The notes under the pieces were generated by a model. The model saw only the letters and a program-made list of their open reading frames with translations. It was not told the origin of the DNA and made no database searches. Made by a program: the position numbers and the translations under genes. Of a stretch of DNA of 64,000 nucleotides, positions 8,637 through 16,979 are shown piece by piece (position 1 is the stretch's first letter; each line of letters opens with the position of its first letter). The DNA is from an uncultured Candidatus Entotheonella sp. (lineage in GTDB: Bacteria > Tectomicrobia > Entotheonellia > Entotheonellales > Entotheonellaceae): assembly GCA_951828535.1 (NCBI GenBank), contig OX639990.1, positions 2,219,300 to 2,283,299 on the forward strand. Direction: 5' to 3'.

Positions 8637-9205
8637 CAGAGAGACACTCCGTCGTCCAGCCCTGTGTGCTTTACGGGAGTTCGTGGACGTTGACTTTTGC
8701 CGACGCCAAGAACTTGATGGGCGATTGCCACGGCATCTAATCTCCCAAAAGCTTCTTGGGATCGCTGCCTAACATCGGTAACGCAATTGCGCGGGGGTTC
8801 TCTGTAGTAATGCTCCTCGACTTGACGTAAACCGCGTGCTGCGAGATCCGTAATGACCTGACAAGCCGACTCCGATAAGGCATCATCACCTGAGGCCCCT
8901 TTCACGACGGCCTGGACGACGTAGTCCAGGAATTCACCAGCGAGCGGGCGTCCGGCTACTTCTGCCCGAAGGAATTCGAGCTTCTGGACATTCTGGTCGC
9001 GGAAGAGCTCGGTTTGACCATTGGACAGGACGTTCTGAATTTTGTTGACGAGGCTCTCGGGAATTCGTTGATGCCAATCTCCTTTCGCCGCCGCCAAGAG
9101 CGCGTCACGCCCATCTTCAGGACTGTACGCTTCGTTGTAGATACGTTCTGCAGCCCGTTTCCAACTAGGGGACATCGGCAAGCTTTTATGTGGGCCATCA
9201 CTCAT
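8636..9205 (-). CDS. Unknown helical protein, first gene of the QueC-like operon
   Basis: A 189 aa protein I do not recognise. It looks predominantly helical and soluble, without signal peptide or membrane segment. The first 120 residues include alternating acidic and hydrophobic segments, and the tail (RPRTPVKHTGLDDGVSL) looks unstructured. It has a strong AGGAGGT ribosome site (9211-9216) and a near-consensus promoter upstream, so it leads the operon. Its stop overlaps the QueC-like start by one base, so the two are probably made in fixed ratio and may interact. By position it could be the protein partner or substrate of the QueC-like enzyme, which is inference only. Confidence 0.6.
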   Translation of the reverse strand: MSDGPHKSLPMSPSWKRAAERIYNEAYSPEDGRDALLAAAKGDWHQRIPESLVNKIQNVLSNGQTELFRDQNVQKLEFLRAEVAGRPLAGEFLDYVVQAVVKGASGDDALSESACQVITDLAARGLRQVEEHYYREPPRNCVTDVRQRSQEAFGRLDAVAIAHQVLGVGKSQRPRTPVKHTGLDDGVSL

Positions 9206-9236
9206 TTAAAACCTCCTATGTCGAATTTTGGTTTAA

Positions 9237-9263
9237 ATTATATGACATTGTCAGTTCTGTCAA
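9237..9263 (-). promoter_or_regulatory. Promoter with embedded palindrome for the QueC-like operon
   Basis: On the minus strand TTGACA (9263-9258) and TATAAT (9242-9237) match the sigma70 consensus perfectly, with a short 15 bp spacer. Inside the spacer is the palindrome TGACA-A-TGTCA (9243-9253). The -35 hexamer itself repeats the half-site TGACA. A protein bound here would block RNA polymerase. The operon's own XRE domain protein is the likely ligand. Confidence 0.65.
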
Positions 9264-9488
9264 CTCCGGTGACTGCTGAGCGTCATGCGAACGGGCAATC
9301 AACGTCGAGATCGAGCATGAGGGCAGACCGATCACGGCAGTTTATCTAGTGGCGGTGGATGCCTAGGACTGATGCAAGAAAGGATGGATGGAAAAGAGGG
9401 GGTAGAAGTGAGCTATAGCTTCATGTTCCGCCAATGATGTGAGGACAGAACAATTCAGCCATAACCGTCCGCGCTCTTCCCTGCGAAC

Positions 9489-9703
9489 GCTCAGCTTTGC
9501 CGGCTCAGCGCCACCAAGTCCGCGTATCGCAGCCCGGTACCGCCGAACAGATCGAGGGCGCTTCCCACCGTGAAATCCAACCGATCCTGGCCGAGTTCCC
9601 GAACCTGCTCGACGTCCGCCATGCTGCGAATGCCCCCGGCGTACGTGACCGGCAGCGGCGCAATACGCCCGAGCAGCCCCACGAGCTCGGCGCCGATGCC
9701 GGC
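9489..9703. repeat. Direct repeat copy 2 (3' end of intact hisA)
   Basis: This is the counterpart of the fragment at 5231-5445, in the same orientation and at about 95% identity. The repeat begins two bases beyond the hisA stop codon and ends inside the gene. The two copies flank a 4.04 kb insert carrying the QueC-like operon. Confidence 0.88.
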
Positions 9704-10249
9704 CTGGCGGCCCTCCACGGCGGTGGCGTGGATGAGAAACTCGTAGCAGCTTGGGGCCAGGTCGGCCAGCGTGGAAGCGTTGATTTCCAGGTCGGTGGCG
9801 GTCTGCCAGCGGTCGGTCATGGCGACGTAGCGACCGTCTATCTTGCGGCAACTGAGATCGAGGATGAGGCGGGAGGCGCCGACGGCGTCGACCATGTCCT
9901 GCAGCCGGTCGCGGCGCAGCTTGCCGTTTTGAAATACGTAGGAGGTGACGATGACCCCAACGGCGCCGCGTTGCAACCACGCCGCGGCGTTTTGCGGATT
10001 GATGCCGCCGCCCACCTGCAAGCCGCCGGGAAAGGCGGTCACGGCGGCGGTAGCGGCGGTCTCGTTGCCCGGTCCGAGCATGATGACATGACCGCCGTGC
10101 AGGCCGTCCTGGCGGTAGCGGTCGGCGAAATAGGCGGCGGGTTGATCGGTTGCGAAGTTGGTCTGCGGGTCAGCGCCGTCTTGCAAGGAGGCGCCGACGA
10201 TCTGTTTGACGACGCCGTTGTGCAGGTCGATGCAAGGACGGAAGCGCAT
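9491..10249 (-). CDS. hisA: ProFAR isomerase of the eukaryotic/plant type (HisA)
   Basis: This enzyme isomerises the ProFAR intermediate of histidine biosynthesis. The 252 aa sequence matches the eukaryotic-type HisA family (plant HISN3) rather than ordinary bacterial HisA. It starts MRFRPCIDLHNGVVKQIVG and contains GGHVIMLG, FPGGLQVGGGIN, GVIVTSYVFQNG, LILDLSCRK and PVTYAGGIRSM in the family order. D8 and the later aspartate of LDLSCRK fit the acid/base pair of the (beta-alpha)8 barrel. No other his genes are in the window. The 3' end is where the neighbouring island joins, so the last 215 bp may be the incoming allele. Confidence 0.88.
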   Translation of the reverse strand: MRFRPCIDLHNGVVKQIVGASLQDGADPQTNFATDQPAAYFADRYRQDGLHGGHVIMLGPGNETAATAAVTAFPGGLQVGGGINPQNAAAWLQRGAVGVIVTSYVFQNGKLRRDRLQDMVDAVGASRLILDLSCRKIDGRYVAMTDRWQTATDLEINASTLADLAPSCYEFLIHATAVEGRQAGIGAELVGLLGRIAPLPVTYAGGIRSMADVEQVRELGQDRLDFTVGSALDLFGGTGLRYADLVALSRQS

Positions 10250-10267
10250 GCGCCGGCGGTCTCGAAC

Positions 10268-11473
10268 TCAGCTGGCGTTGACGAAGGATTCCCACTTGGC
10301 TTCCATGCCGGAATCCTCCACGGTTGCCATCAGGTACTGGCCGTATTCGCCGCTGGTAACGCCGGTGCTGCGGCCCGTCATGGCCACGGTGCGTTCGTAC
10401 TGGCCGCAAATGTCCAGGGCCTTGTGCAGCCGAGCGCCGGATTCCTGGAAGCCGATGTGCTCCATCAGCATGGCGCCGGCCCGCACCATCGAACTGGGAT
10501 CGGCGTACTGCGCGCGGCCTTCCTGCACCATGCGCGGGGCGCTGCCGTGGATAGCCTCGAACATCGAGTACACCTTGCCGACGTTGGCGCTGCCGGCGGT
10601 ACCAACGCCGCCCTGAATCTGCGCCGCCTCGTCCGTCAGGATGTCGCCGTACAGGTTGGGCAGGGCGAGCACCTGGAACTGCTTCTGGCGCGCCGGGTTG
10701 ATGAGCGCCGCGGTCATGATGTCGATGTACCACCCCTCCCACGAGATGCCCGGATAGTTCTCCGCCACCTTGCGGGCGATGTCGAGGAACTTGCCGTCGG
10801 TCGTCTTGACGATATTGGCCTTGGTAACGATGGTCACCGAATCCTTGCCGGTGCGCTTGGCGTGCGCGAAAGCGGCGTCGATGATGCGCTCGGAGCCCTG
10901 CGACGTGATGACGCGGAAATCGATCGCCAAATCATCCGTGACGTTCACCCCCTGGCTGCCGACGGCGTACATGTCCTCGGTGTTCTCGCGGAAAAATGTC
11001 CAATCAATACCTTGGGCGGGCACCCGCACGGGGCGCACGTTGGCGAACAGGTCGAGGGCCTTGCGCATGCCGACGTTGGCGCTTTCGAGGTTCGGCCAGC
11101 CGTCGCCCTGCTCCGGGGTGTGGGTCGGGCCTTTCAGCGTCACGTGGCAGTCCTTGATGTCGGCCAGCACGTCGTCGGGGATGGATTGCATGTGCGCGGC
11201 GCGGTTCTCAATGGTCAGGCCGTCGATGATGCGGAAGACCACCTTACCGCTTGCCACCTGATCGCGCAGCAGGTATTCCAGAACCTTTCTCGACTCTTCC
11301 GCGATGGTCGGGCCAATGCCGTCGCCGCCCAGAATGCCGATGATAATGGGGCTGATGGTGCTGAAGTCGAGCCAGTCGGGCTGCTGCTTGAGGCGCTCCA
11401 CCCGCTCGAGTTGCTCAGCCATGACCTGGCCGAAGTGCGCTTTGCCGGCTTCGATTTGTGCTTCGTACGCCAA
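10268..11473 (-). CDS. icd: NAD(P)-dependent isocitrate dehydrogenase
   Basis: A 401 aa member of the isocitrate/isopropylmalate dehydrogenase family, catalysing oxidative decarboxylation in the TCA cycle. GILGGDGIGPT marks the N-terminal nucleotide-binding start. The S-x-N-V-x-x-R substrate motif (SANVGMR) favours isocitrate over isopropylmalate. Other family motifs are FRENTEDMYA, the metal-binding NLYGDILTDEAA and FEAIHGSAPR. The upstream open frame reads through a REP-like repeat (translated PAKAGIQ, TPAYAGV), which is not coding. A TTG at 11473 with GAGGAG upstream is the best start. Coenzyme preference cannot be fixed by eye. It lies 18 bp upstream of hisA on the same strand. Confidence 0.83.
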   Translation of the reverse strand: MAYEAQIEAGKAHFGQVMAEQLERVERLKQQPDWLDFSTISPIIIGILGGDGIGPTIAEESRKVLEYLLRDQVASGKVVFRIIDGLTIENRAAHMQSIPDDVLADIKDCHVTLKGPTHTPEQGDGWPNLESANVGMRKALDLFANVRPVRVPAQGIDWTFFRENTEDMYAVGSQGVNVTDDLAIDFRVITSQGSERIIDAAFAHAKRTGKDSVTIVTKANIVKTTDGKFLDIARKVAENYPGISWEGWYIDIMTAALINPARQKQFQVLALPNLYGDILTDEAAQIQGGVGTAGSANVGKVYSMFEAIHGSAPRMVQEGRAQYADPSSMVRAGAMLMEHIGFQESGARLHKALDICGQYERTVAMTGRSTGVTSGEYGQYLMATVEDSGMEAKWESFVNAS

Positions 11474-11543
11474 GATAGACTCCTCATTATTCAGGAAAGG
11501 TCTGAGTGAGCGCGCCGATTTTAACCCTGGGCAAATCCGCCTC

Positions 11544-11635
11544 ACTCCGGCGTACGCCGGAGTCCAGGAGAATTTCTGGTGCGAAGCGCCTGCCCCAAAC
11601 CGGAGAGGTCGCTGGATTCCGGCTTTCGCCGGAAT
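11544..11635. repeat. REP/BIME-like intergenic palindromic element
   Basis: Two palindromes lie 52 bp apart. ACTCCGGCGTACGCCGGAGT (11544-11563) is a perfect 20 bp palindrome, and ATTCCGGC-TTTC-GCCGGAAT is at 11616-11635. The element lies upstream of icd. Related CCGGAGTGAC-type palindromes recur at 33494-33551, indicating a dispersed genomic family. Confidence 0.7.
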
Positions 11636-11719
11636 GACCCACAAAAGGCATCGGCTATTCATACAGAATTTGGTTTGGGATGCGTAAGCGCATGGTTCTA
11701 AACCATACGACCCCGCATG

Positions 11720-12817
11720 TCAACACGCCCCGTCGAAGGTCAACACGCTGCGCGCCACCTCGCCCGCCTTCATGGCCCGGAAGGCTTCGTTGATGTCCTC
11801 CAGACGGCCCCGTTTGCTCACCATGTCATCGAGATTCAGGCGCCCCTGGCGGTAGAACTCCAGGTAGCGCGGGATGTCGGTGCGGAACTGGTTGGAGCCC
11901 ATGCGCGAGGTCTGCACCTTGCACTCGGGGCGCAGGGCCCTGAAGGGGAACGACAACTCAGAGCCGTCGGGCGGCACCCCGACGATGGTCGCCGTGCCGC
12001 GTATGGCGAGGGATTCAACCGCCTGCCGGACCAGGACGGGCAAGCCGACGGCCTCGAAGGCGTGATCGACGCCCTGCCCACCCGTGAGTTCACGCAGCTG
12101 GGCGACGGCGTCCCCCTTGTTGGAATCAATGACGTCGGTGGCGCCGAGGCTATGCGCGCGCTCCAGCTTGGCGGGAAACTTGTCGATGCCGATGATGCGG
12201 CTGGCGCCGCCGATGCGGGCACCCTGGATGATTGACAGGCCGACACCGCCGCAGCCGAACACGGCAACCGTCTGGCCGGCTTGCAGGCCCGAGGTGCGCA
12301 GCGCCGCGCCAACGCCGGTGAGCACGCCGCAGCCGACCAGCGCGGCGCGGTCCAGGGGAATGTCACGGTCGATTTTGACCAGCGAGTTCTCGTGCAGCAG
12401 CATCTGCTCGGCATAACTGCCGACATCGGCGAACGGGATTAGACGCTCGCCGTCGAGGTTGAGGCGCGGCGCCGTGTCCGACGAGCGGCTCACGTAGCCG
12501 GTGACGCACACGTTGGGATGCCCGCTCAGGCACTGCGGGCAGGCGCCGCAGAAGCCGGACAGGCAAGCCACCACGTGGTCGCCGGGCTTGACGGTGGTAA
12601 CGGCGCTGCCGACAGCCTCAACCACGCCGGACCCCTCGTGCCCCATGACCATGGGGTGGTCGCGCGGCGGCAGGTCGCCGTCGACGTAGTGCAAATCGCT
12701 GTGGCAGACGCCCGTGGCGGCGGTACGCACCAGGACTTCGCGATCGCGCGGATTATCGACGGTAACCGACTCGATCTGGAGCGGCTCGTGGGCCCGGCGG
12801 AAGATGGCGGCTTTCAT
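11720..12817 (-). CDS. Zinc-dependent alcohol dehydrogenase (class III-like MDR)
   Basis: A 365 aa NAD(P)-dependent alcohol/aldehyde oxidoreductase. The catalytic zinc site is GVCHSDLHYVDGD plus GHEGSGVVE. The structural zinc lobe is FCGACPQCLSGHPNVC with four cysteines. The cofactor fold is marked VAVFGCGGVGLS, with D at the end of the second strand (IIGIDKF) favouring NAD. The sequence resembles class III/formaldehyde-type and mycothiol-independent dehydrogenases, but the substrate is unknown. I start at ATG 12817, which begins MKAAIF and has GGGAG upstream. Both neighbours are transcribed away or on separate units, so it appears monocistronic. Confidence 0.86.
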   Translation of the reverse strand: MKAAIFRRAHEPLQIESVTVDNPRDREVLVRTAATGVCHSDLHYVDGDLPPRDHPMVMGHEGSGVVEAVGSAVTTVKPGDHVVACLSGFCGACPQCLSGHPNVCVTGYVSRSSDTAPRLNLDGERLIPFADVGSYAEQMLLHENSLVKIDRDIPLDRAALVGCGVLTGVGAALRTSGLQAGQTVAVFGCGGVGLSIIQGARIGGASRIIGIDKFPAKLERAHSLGATDVIDSNKGDAVAQLRELTGGQGVDHAFEAVGLPVLVRQAVESLAIRGTATIVGVPPDGSELSFPFRALRPECKVQTSRMGSNQFRTDIPRYLEFYRQGRLNLDDMVSKRGRLEDINEAFRAMKAGEVARSVLTFDGAC

Positions 12818-13010
12818 CTTGGTGCTCCCTTTGTGAAGTTCGATGCGTCGCAAACGGCTGGCAGCCCGGCGGCTGGGGATGACTGACAACTGGACTTTAA
12901 CACGATTCAGCCTCTATAGTGTCGATTCAAAACCTCGTTCGGAATGCCTGTTTGCAGCCTGCGAGCTCAGCCCACCTTGACCTGCCTTTCGCCTCTGCGA
13001 GGACTAGAGG

Positions 13011-14789
13011 ATGCGTGGCTTTACCCGTCTCTGTGCGCTCTACGCCGATTCCCGCCTTCGCCTCGCCTGGGCGCTGGCCTGCACGGTAGCGGCGGTGCTG
13101 CTGCACCTCGCCGTCCCACTGATCCTCAAGAGCGTCCTCGATGACGGGCTGGACCCGGACAACCCCGGCTTCGTGTACGTGGCCGGCGCGCTGCTGGTCG
13201 GCGTCACCGCGCTGCGCAGCGCCGCGGTATACGGGCAGAACTACCTGGTGGCGTTCCTGGCTCAGCGCCTCGCCTACCGGCTGCGCAACCAGCTATACGA
13301 CAAATTGCAGCGGCTGAGCTTTGCCTATCACGACCGGGCGCAGACCGGCGATCTGATGTCGCGCGCCGCGGCTGACGTGGAAGCGGTGCGCCACTTCTTC
13401 CACTTCGGCTTCCCGATGGTCTTCAGCGTCCTGTTGACCGGCGTGGGAACAACGGCGGCGCTGGCCTGGCTCGATTGGCGCCTGGCGGTATTGTCCATCG
13501 GCGGCTTTGCGGTGATTCTGGCGGTGTCAGTCACCATGGGCCGCTGGCTGCGGCCGTTGCAGGAGATCGTGCAGGCGCACACGGCCCGCCTGTCGGTGGC
13601 CTGGCAGGAAAGCCTGACGGGTATCCGGGTGGTCAAAGCGTTCGGGCGCGAACAGTCGCAAGAGGAATCCTTTTCGGAGGTGGCCGGCGACCTGTACAAG
13701 GCGCATATGCGGGTAACGCACGCCCAGGCACTGAGCCTGCCGCTGTTGACGCTTCTGCTGGCGGTGGGGCTGGCGTTAACGCTGTACGTCGGCGGCCGGG
13801 AGGTCATCCTGGGCGGCATGAGCCTTGGCACCCTGGTGGCAGCCACCAGTTACCTGGTGCAATTGGGTCACCCGCTGCGGCGCCTGGGCTGGCTCGCCGG
13901 CATGGTGTCGCGCTGCCAGGCCGGCGGCCGGCGCCTGTTCGAGGTGCTGGACGCCGTTTCCGAGGTGCGCGAATCCCCTCGCGCACGGACTCTGCCGCAG
14001 GTGCGCGGGGCACTGCGCTTCGAGCACGTCAGCTTCCACTATGACCGCCATCTGCCGGTTCTGCACGATATCAGCTTCACCGCCGAGCCGGGGCAAACGG
14101 TGGCGCTGCTGGGCGGCACCGGCAGCGGCAAAAGCACCCTGGCGCAACTGATCCCGCGTTTTTACGACCCCACCGGCGGTGTCGTCAGCCTGGACGGCAT
14201 CGATGTCCGGGACCTGCAATTGGACGCTCTGAGGCGGCACATCGGCATCGTCATGCAAGACACCTGGCTGTTCTCCAACACCATCCGCGACAACATCGCC
14301 TACGGGCGCCCCGACATCGGCCTTGAGGCCGTCGTGGCAGCGGCCAAAGCGGCGCACGCCCATGACTTCATCATGAAATTCCCGCACGGCTACGACACCT
14401 GGATCGGCGAACGCGGCGTGACGCTGTCGGGCGGCCAGCGGCAGCGCATCGCCATCGCCCGCGCCTTCGTGCGCGACCCGCGACTGCTGATCCTTGACGA
14501 CGCCACGTCGAGCGTGGACGTGGAGACGGAATTCCTCATCCAGCGCGCGCTGCGGTCGCTGATGGTGGGGCGAACCACCGTGGTCATCGCCCATCGCCTG
14601 TATACCCTGCGGCACGCCGACCTGATTCTGGTGCTGTCCGGCGGGCGCATCGTGCAGCGCGGCACGCACGACGAACTGCTGGACGAGCCGGGGCTGTACC
14701 AGACCGTGCACAAACAACAGTCGCGCGACCCGGACGAACAAGTTGCGCCACCGGTTTCGCCCGTTGCCGCTGAGCGGTCGCACGTATGA
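13011..14789 (+). CDS. ABC exporter half-transporter with degenerate catalytic site (subunit 1)
   Basis: A 592 aa type IV exporter subunit with six predicted transmembrane helices in the first ~310 residues and a nucleotide-binding domain. Walker A is GGTGSGKST (about 368), the signature is the canonical LSGGQRQR (about 473), and Walker B is LLILDDATSS. The catalytic glutamate after Walker B is replaced by aspartate, the hallmark of the degenerate half of heterodimeric exporters such as TM287/288 and BmrCD. Its stop overlaps the next subunit's start as ATGA, so the two are translationally coupled and should pair. The substrate (drug, lipid or peptide) is not predictable. Confidence 0.9.
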   Translation: MRGFTRLCALYADSRLRLAWALACTVAAVLLHLAVPLILKSVLDDGLDPDNPGFVYVAGALLVGVTALRSAAVYGQNYLVAFLAQRLAYRLRNQLYDKLQRLSFAYHDRAQTGDLMSRAAADVEAVRHFFHFGFPMVFSVLLTGVGTTAALAWLDWRLAVLSIGGFAVILAVSVTMGRWLRPLQEIVQAHTARLSVAWQESLTGIRVVKAFGREQSQEESFSEVAGDLYKAHMRVTHAQALSLPLLTLLLAVGLALTLYVGGREVILGGMSLGTLVAATSYLVQLGHPLRRLGWLAGMVSRCQAGGRRLFEVLDAVSEVRESPRARTLPQVRGALRFEHVSFHYDRHLPVLHDISFTAEPGQTVALLGGTGSGKSTLAQLIPRFYDPTGGVVSLDGIDVRDLQLDALRRHIGIVMQDTWLFSNTIRDNIAYGRPDIGLEAVVAAAKAAHAHDFIMKFPHGYDTWIGERGVTLSGGQRQRIAIARAFVRDPRLLILDDATSSVDVETEFLIQRALRSLMVGRTTVVIAHRLYTLRHADLILVLSGGRIVQRGTHDELLDEPGLYQTVHKQQSRDPDEQVAPPVSPVAAERSHV

Positions 14790-16627
14790 AGGTCTCAACC
14801 CCCCGCAACCCGGACGCGGCGCCGACCAACGGCCACCGCGAACCCGTGGAGGAAAAGCGCTTCGGCAAGGTGTACGACGCCCGCGTCATGCGCCGCCTGT
14901 GGCCGTTCGCGGCACCGCACACAACGGTTTTGATCGTCGCGGCGGTCTGCATGGTCGGGGTCGCCGCCAGCCAGCTGCTCGGCCCCTACCTCATCAAGCT
15001 CGCCCTCGACGGTCCCATCGCGCAAGGCGATCCGCGCGCCCTCACCGTTATCGTGCTGTTCTACCTCGGCAACACGCTGGCCGGCTGGGGCCTGCAATAT
15101 GGGCAGACCCTGCTGCTCATGCGCGCAGCGCAGCGCGTGCTGCTGAACCTGCGTCAGGCGCTGTTCCGGCATCTCATGCGGCTCGACGTGGCGTTTCACG
15201 ACCGCCAATCCGTGGGCCGTCTGATGTCGCGCGTGCAGAACGACGTGGGCACCCTGCAGGACCTCTTCACCAGCGGCATCCTGAGCATCCTCAGCGACGC
15301 GCTCACCCTGGTGGGCATCCTGATCGTCCTGTTCACCATGCACCCCTACCTGGCGCTGCTGACCAGTGTGGTGGTGCCGCTGGTGCTGATCGTCACCGCC
15401 TACTGGCGCACCCATTCGCGGCGCGCCTTCCAAGTCGTGCGGCGGGCGCTGGCGCGCGTCAACGCCAGCCTGCAGGAAAACATCTCCAGCGTGCGCGTCA
15501 TCCAGAGCCTGTGCAGCGAGACGATCAACATGCGGCGCTTCGAGGGCCTGAACGGCGACCACCTGGACGCAACGCTGAGGGCTGCGCACCTGTCCGCCCT
15601 GTTCTTCCCGGCCATCGAGATGATGACCACCCTGGCCATCGCCGTGGTGGTCGTCTGCGGTGCGCCGCTGGTGATGGCCGGCGATCTCAGCGCCGGCGTC
15701 CTGGTCGCCTTCGTGCTCTATATGTATCGCTTTTTCGAGCCGCTGCGCGACCTCAGCTTTCGCTGGAACTCGCTGCAAATGGCCATGGCTTCGGGGGAGC
15801 GCATTTTCGAGGTACTGGAGACGCCGCGACACGTTCTTGAGGACGCCGCGCCGGTGCGGCTGCCGCGAATGCGGGGTGAGGTAGAGTTTCGGCGGGTGTC
15901 GTTCCACTACCAGCCCGGCGTGCCGGTTCTGCAAGATTTCTCGCTGGCGGTGCCGGCGGGGCAATATCTGGCCATCGTCGGGCATACGGGGGCGGGCAAG
16001 ACGACGCTGATCAACCTGCTGACGCGGTTTTACGACGTGACCGAGGGCGCCATTCTCATCGATGGCACCGACTTGCGGCGGCTATCGCAGGCCGACCTGC
16101 GGCGGCAGGTCGCCATCGTCCTGCAGGAGCCTTTTCTGTTCAGCGGCACGGTGCGCGAGAATCTGCGCTACGCCAACCCTGACGTCAACGACGCGGCGGT
16201 GGAGGCAGCGGCCCGCGCCCTCGGCGTGCACGACAGCATCATGCGGCTTGAGCACGGCTACGATACCGAGGTGCGCGAGCGCGGCAGCCTGCTGAGCCAC
16301 GGCCAGCGGCAGCTTGTCAGCTTCGTGCGCGCCCTGCTAGCCGACCCGCGCATCCTCATCCTCGACGAGGCCACCGCCAGCATCGACGTCGAAGCCGAGC
16401 GGCTGGTGCAGGCTGGCCTCAGGACCCTGCTGCACGGCCGCACCACGTTCATCATCGCCCACCGCCTCTCAACCGTGAAGCAGGCAGACCGCATTATCGT
16501 CCTGGAAAACGGACGGATGGTGGAAAGCGGTGCGCACGAGGAGCTGGTCCGGCGCCACGGGCCTTACGCGCGTCTGTACGACATGACGTACGCCAGCTTG
16601 GTAGCGGGGATGGATGACGAGGCATGA
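14786..16627 (+). CDS. ABC exporter half-transporter with consensus catalytic glutamate (subunit 2)
   Basis: The 613 aa partner of the preceding subunit, with an N-terminal membrane domain (about residues 40-340) and a C-terminal ATPase. Walker A is GHTGAGKTT (about 398), Walker B is ILILDEATAS with the catalytic Glu, and the signature is LSHGQRQL instead of LSGGQ. In a head-to-tail dimer this altered signature faces the Asp-containing Walker B of subunit 1, so both deviations fall in one composite site while the other stays fully canonical. The gene begins inside the upstream stop codon. The closest families are BmrCD/TM287-288-type multidrug exporters. Confidence 0.9.
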   Translation: MKVSTPRNPDAAPTNGHREPVEEKRFGKVYDARVMRRLWPFAAPHTTVLIVAAVCMVGVAASQLLGPYLIKLALDGPIAQGDPRALTVIVLFYLGNTLAGWGLQYGQTLLLMRAAQRVLLNLRQALFRHLMRLDVAFHDRQSVGRLMSRVQNDVGTLQDLFTSGILSILSDALTLVGILIVLFTMHPYLALLTSVVVPLVLIVTAYWRTHSRRAFQVVRRALARVNASLQENISSVRVIQSLCSETINMRRFEGLNGDHLDATLRAAHLSALFFPAIEMMTTLAIAVVVVCGAPLVMAGDLSAGVLVAFVLYMYRFFEPLRDLSFRWNSLQMAMASGERIFEVLETPRHVLEDAAPVRLPRMRGEVEFRRVSFHYQPGVPVLQDFSLAVPAGQYLAIVGHTGAGKTTLINLLTRFYDVTEGAILIDGTDLRRLSQADLRRQVAIVLQEPFLFSGTVRENLRYANPDVNDAAVEAAARALGVHDSIMRLEHGYDTEVRERGSLLSHGQRQLVSFVRALLADPRILILDEATASIDVEAERLVQAGLRTLLHGRTTFIIAHRLSTVKQADRIIVLENGRMVESGAHEELVRRHGPYARLYDMTYASLVAGMDDEA

Positions 16628-16645
16628 CAGGGACGGGTGATGAAC

Positions 16646-16969
16646 TCACGGGGCCAGAGTGGCAGGGACTTCGGAATACTGGACGACGGCCCTATCCTCC
16701 ACCACCAGGGAGCGCCCAACGACTTCGAGGGCCTTTTCGACCGCCGTCATGGGAGATTGATGCCCAGGGTCGAGAAGCCGGCGGACTGCGTTTTCTCGCA
16801 GGCCCAGGGCGACCCCCAGGCAATCCTTGGCCATCTCCACGGCCTCTTCCCAGGACCAGCCGCCTGTGTTGGCGCCGTACACATCGGGAAAGGTCACCGT
16901 GTAGGCTTCCCTTCCACTCGCCCGTTCTTCCTCATCACGGACGATGCTGAACGGATAGGCATAGCGCAT
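16646..16969 (-). CDS. HicB-family antitoxin-like protein without a HicA partner
   Basis: A 107 aa protein beginning MRYAYPFSIVRDEE and continuing YTVTFPDVYGANTGGWSWEEAVEMAKDCL, the partial RNase-H-like fold of HicB antitoxins and related Ser/Thr-rich UPF0150 proteins. The C-terminal ~45 residues may hold a small helical DNA-binding element. No HicA double-stranded RNA-binding toxin is encoded on either side, so it is an orphan. It lies tail-to-tail with the ABC exporter. A second, truncated copy of its first ~17 codons occurs at 17390-17449. Confidence 0.7.
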   Translation of the reverse strand: MRYAYPFSIVRDEEERASGREAYTVTFPDVYGANTGGWSWEEAVEMAKDCLGVALGLRENAVRRLLDPGHQSPMTAVEKALEVVGRSLVVEDRAVVQYSEVPATLAP

Positions 16970-16979
16970 GGTCTATTGT

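Noticed and set aside
9363-9980. 205-codon minus-strand frame overlapping hisA
   Set aside because: It is a +1-frame shadow of hisA sharing Arg-rich composition with the equivalent shadow over the duplicated fragment.
9497-11509. 670-codon open frame on the plus strand opposite hisA and icd
   Set aside because: It mirrors the reading frames of two well-supported minus-strand genes; in GC-rich DNA such antisense frames stay open through codon bias. Its translation has no family features.
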